In this document: in pieces, positions 41,794 through 42,266 of the stretch
Numbering within the stretch: position 1 is the first letter of the stretch
How the letters are laid out: the number at the start of each line of letters is the position of its first letter
Assembly (NCBI GenBank): GCA_910575555.1
Contig: CAJTFX010000037.1
Span: 1-42,266 of the forward strand
DNA: 42,266 bases
DNA from: Lachnospiraceae bacterium
GTDB lineage: Bacteria; Bacillota; Clostridia; Lachnospirales; Lachnospiraceae
Direction of reading: 5' to 3'
Translations under genes and position numbers: made by a program
Notes under the pieces: model-generated
What the model was told of the DNA's origin: nothing
Database searches by the model: none
Seen by the model: the letters and a program-made list of their open reading frames with translations, nothing else

Positions 41794-42266
41794 ATCGAGT
41801 AGGAGGAATTTCTCTTAAATGAGAAATTCCGACCTCTCACACCACCGCACGTACCGTTCGGTATACGGCGGTTCAATCAACTTAACAAGTAACACACCTT
41901 TCGGTATAGTAGTCTAACATTGAAACTAATCCAAATCGGGTTAGTTTCTCTTTTGTTACCGCTATGTTCATAGCCCCTCTTTGGCATATGTAGGCAATCC
42001 TTGCCCCTGTGTATGCCGTAGACCACGCATATTTGCGGCTTATCCCCAGTTTTATCAGGCTCTTCGCTCTATTCTGTGGCGTTTTCCAATGCTTCCAAAT
42101 ACACATACGAAGTCTGTAGCGGATGTTTTCGTCAAGACGTCTGCTCAGCCTTTTCATGCTTCCGATTTTGAAATAGTTTACCCATCCCCGGATAAGCCGG
42201 TTCAACTTTTGCACTTTATATGCGTTGCTTACTCCCCAGCTCCTGCGTGTGAGCTTTCTCATTGCC
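41794..42266 (-). mobile_element. Group II intron, 3' part
   Basis: Downstream of the maturase frame the minus strand contains a domain-V-like hairpin (ACCGCCGTATACCG then CGGTACGTGCGGT) and a domain-VI-like hairpin GGAATTTCTC/GAGAAATTCC, ending CCTACTCGAT, a usual group II intron 3' end. The 5' part lies outside the window. It stops 3 bases before tRNA-Lys. Confidence 0.75.
41882..42266 (-). CDS. ltrA: Group II intron reverse transcriptase/maturase, C-terminal part
   Basis: The visible 127 residues belong to the maturase X domain: TRRSWGVSNAYKVQKLNRLI, RGWVNYFKIGSMKRLSRRLD, RYRLRMCIWKHWKTPQNRAK, and the final GLVSMLDYYTERC. This domain helps fold and splice the intron RNA. The reverse-transcriptase core lies beyond the window edge, so activity cannot be judged. 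Confidence 0.85.
   Translation of the reverse strand, partial: AMRKLTRRSWGVSNAYKVQKLNRLIRGWVNYFKIGSMKRLSRRLDENIRYRLRMCIWKHWKTPQNRAKSLIKLGISRKYAWSTAYTGARIAYICQRGAMNIAVTKEKLTRFGLVSMLDYYTERCVTC

Overview
The window looks like part of a large, moderately GC integrated element in a gut Clostridia genome, most likely Lachnospiraceae. This is inferred from Gram-positive style ribosome binding sites, the DUF3789, DUF4314, YodL and YkgJ-type accessory genes, the SSB/YqaJ recombination genes, and a flanking chromosomal tRNA cluster. No relaxase, integrase or type IV secretion gene is in view, so only an interior and one flank of the element are seen.

Layout. Positions 1-133 hold the end of an IS3-family element abutting a YqaJ-type exonuclease gene. 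From about 135 to 16525 one minus-strand gene series runs right to left: SSB, a membrane protein, a MoxR-like AAA ATPase, a zincin-VWA protein, a second AAA ATPase, several unrecognised proteins, a DNA methylase, a DUF4314 protein, an unrecognised protein and YqaJ. It is interrupted at 2474-5080 by an AT-rich cargo patch: DUF3789 peptide, dihydrofolate-reductase-like gene, orphan AbiEi antitoxin with a broken AbiEii, and a Phd/RelE toxin-antitoxin pair between two 135-bp repeats. Positions 16881-22863 carry small regulatory and accessory genes, including a zinc-ribbon membrane protein, an XRE regulator with an Rpn-family nuclease, and an XRE regulator with a HEYCH-motif metallopeptidase-like protein. 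From 34462 back to 22936 lies a second long minus-strand series of small accessory genes, two YkgJ proteins, an N-6 DNA methylase and an NAD-dependent DNA ligase. The last two are each interrupted by a single in-frame TAG.

Regulation stands out. Three minus-strand operon heads (about 2326-2446, 16731-16854 and 34714-34832) share the same module: a near-consensus sigma-A promoter, a conserved start region, and a hairpin with a T7 run that looks like an intrinsic terminator, all upstream of the first gene. A looser version precedes the zinc-ribbon gene, and the 34.5-kb leader has a second terminator in series. This suggests a premature-termination/antitermination regulon across the element.

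From about 34.9 to 40.9 kb is a defence island with lower GC. It has a type II CBASS operon (CD-NTase, E1-E2 fusion Cap2, JAB peptidase Cap3, two-TM SAVED-like effector) and a divergent stand-alone ABC/OLD-like ATPase. It directly abuts a tRNA cluster (Ser, Tyr, His, Glu, Glu, an XRE gene, Lys). The window ends in the 3' part of a group II intron that stops 3 bp from tRNA-Lys.
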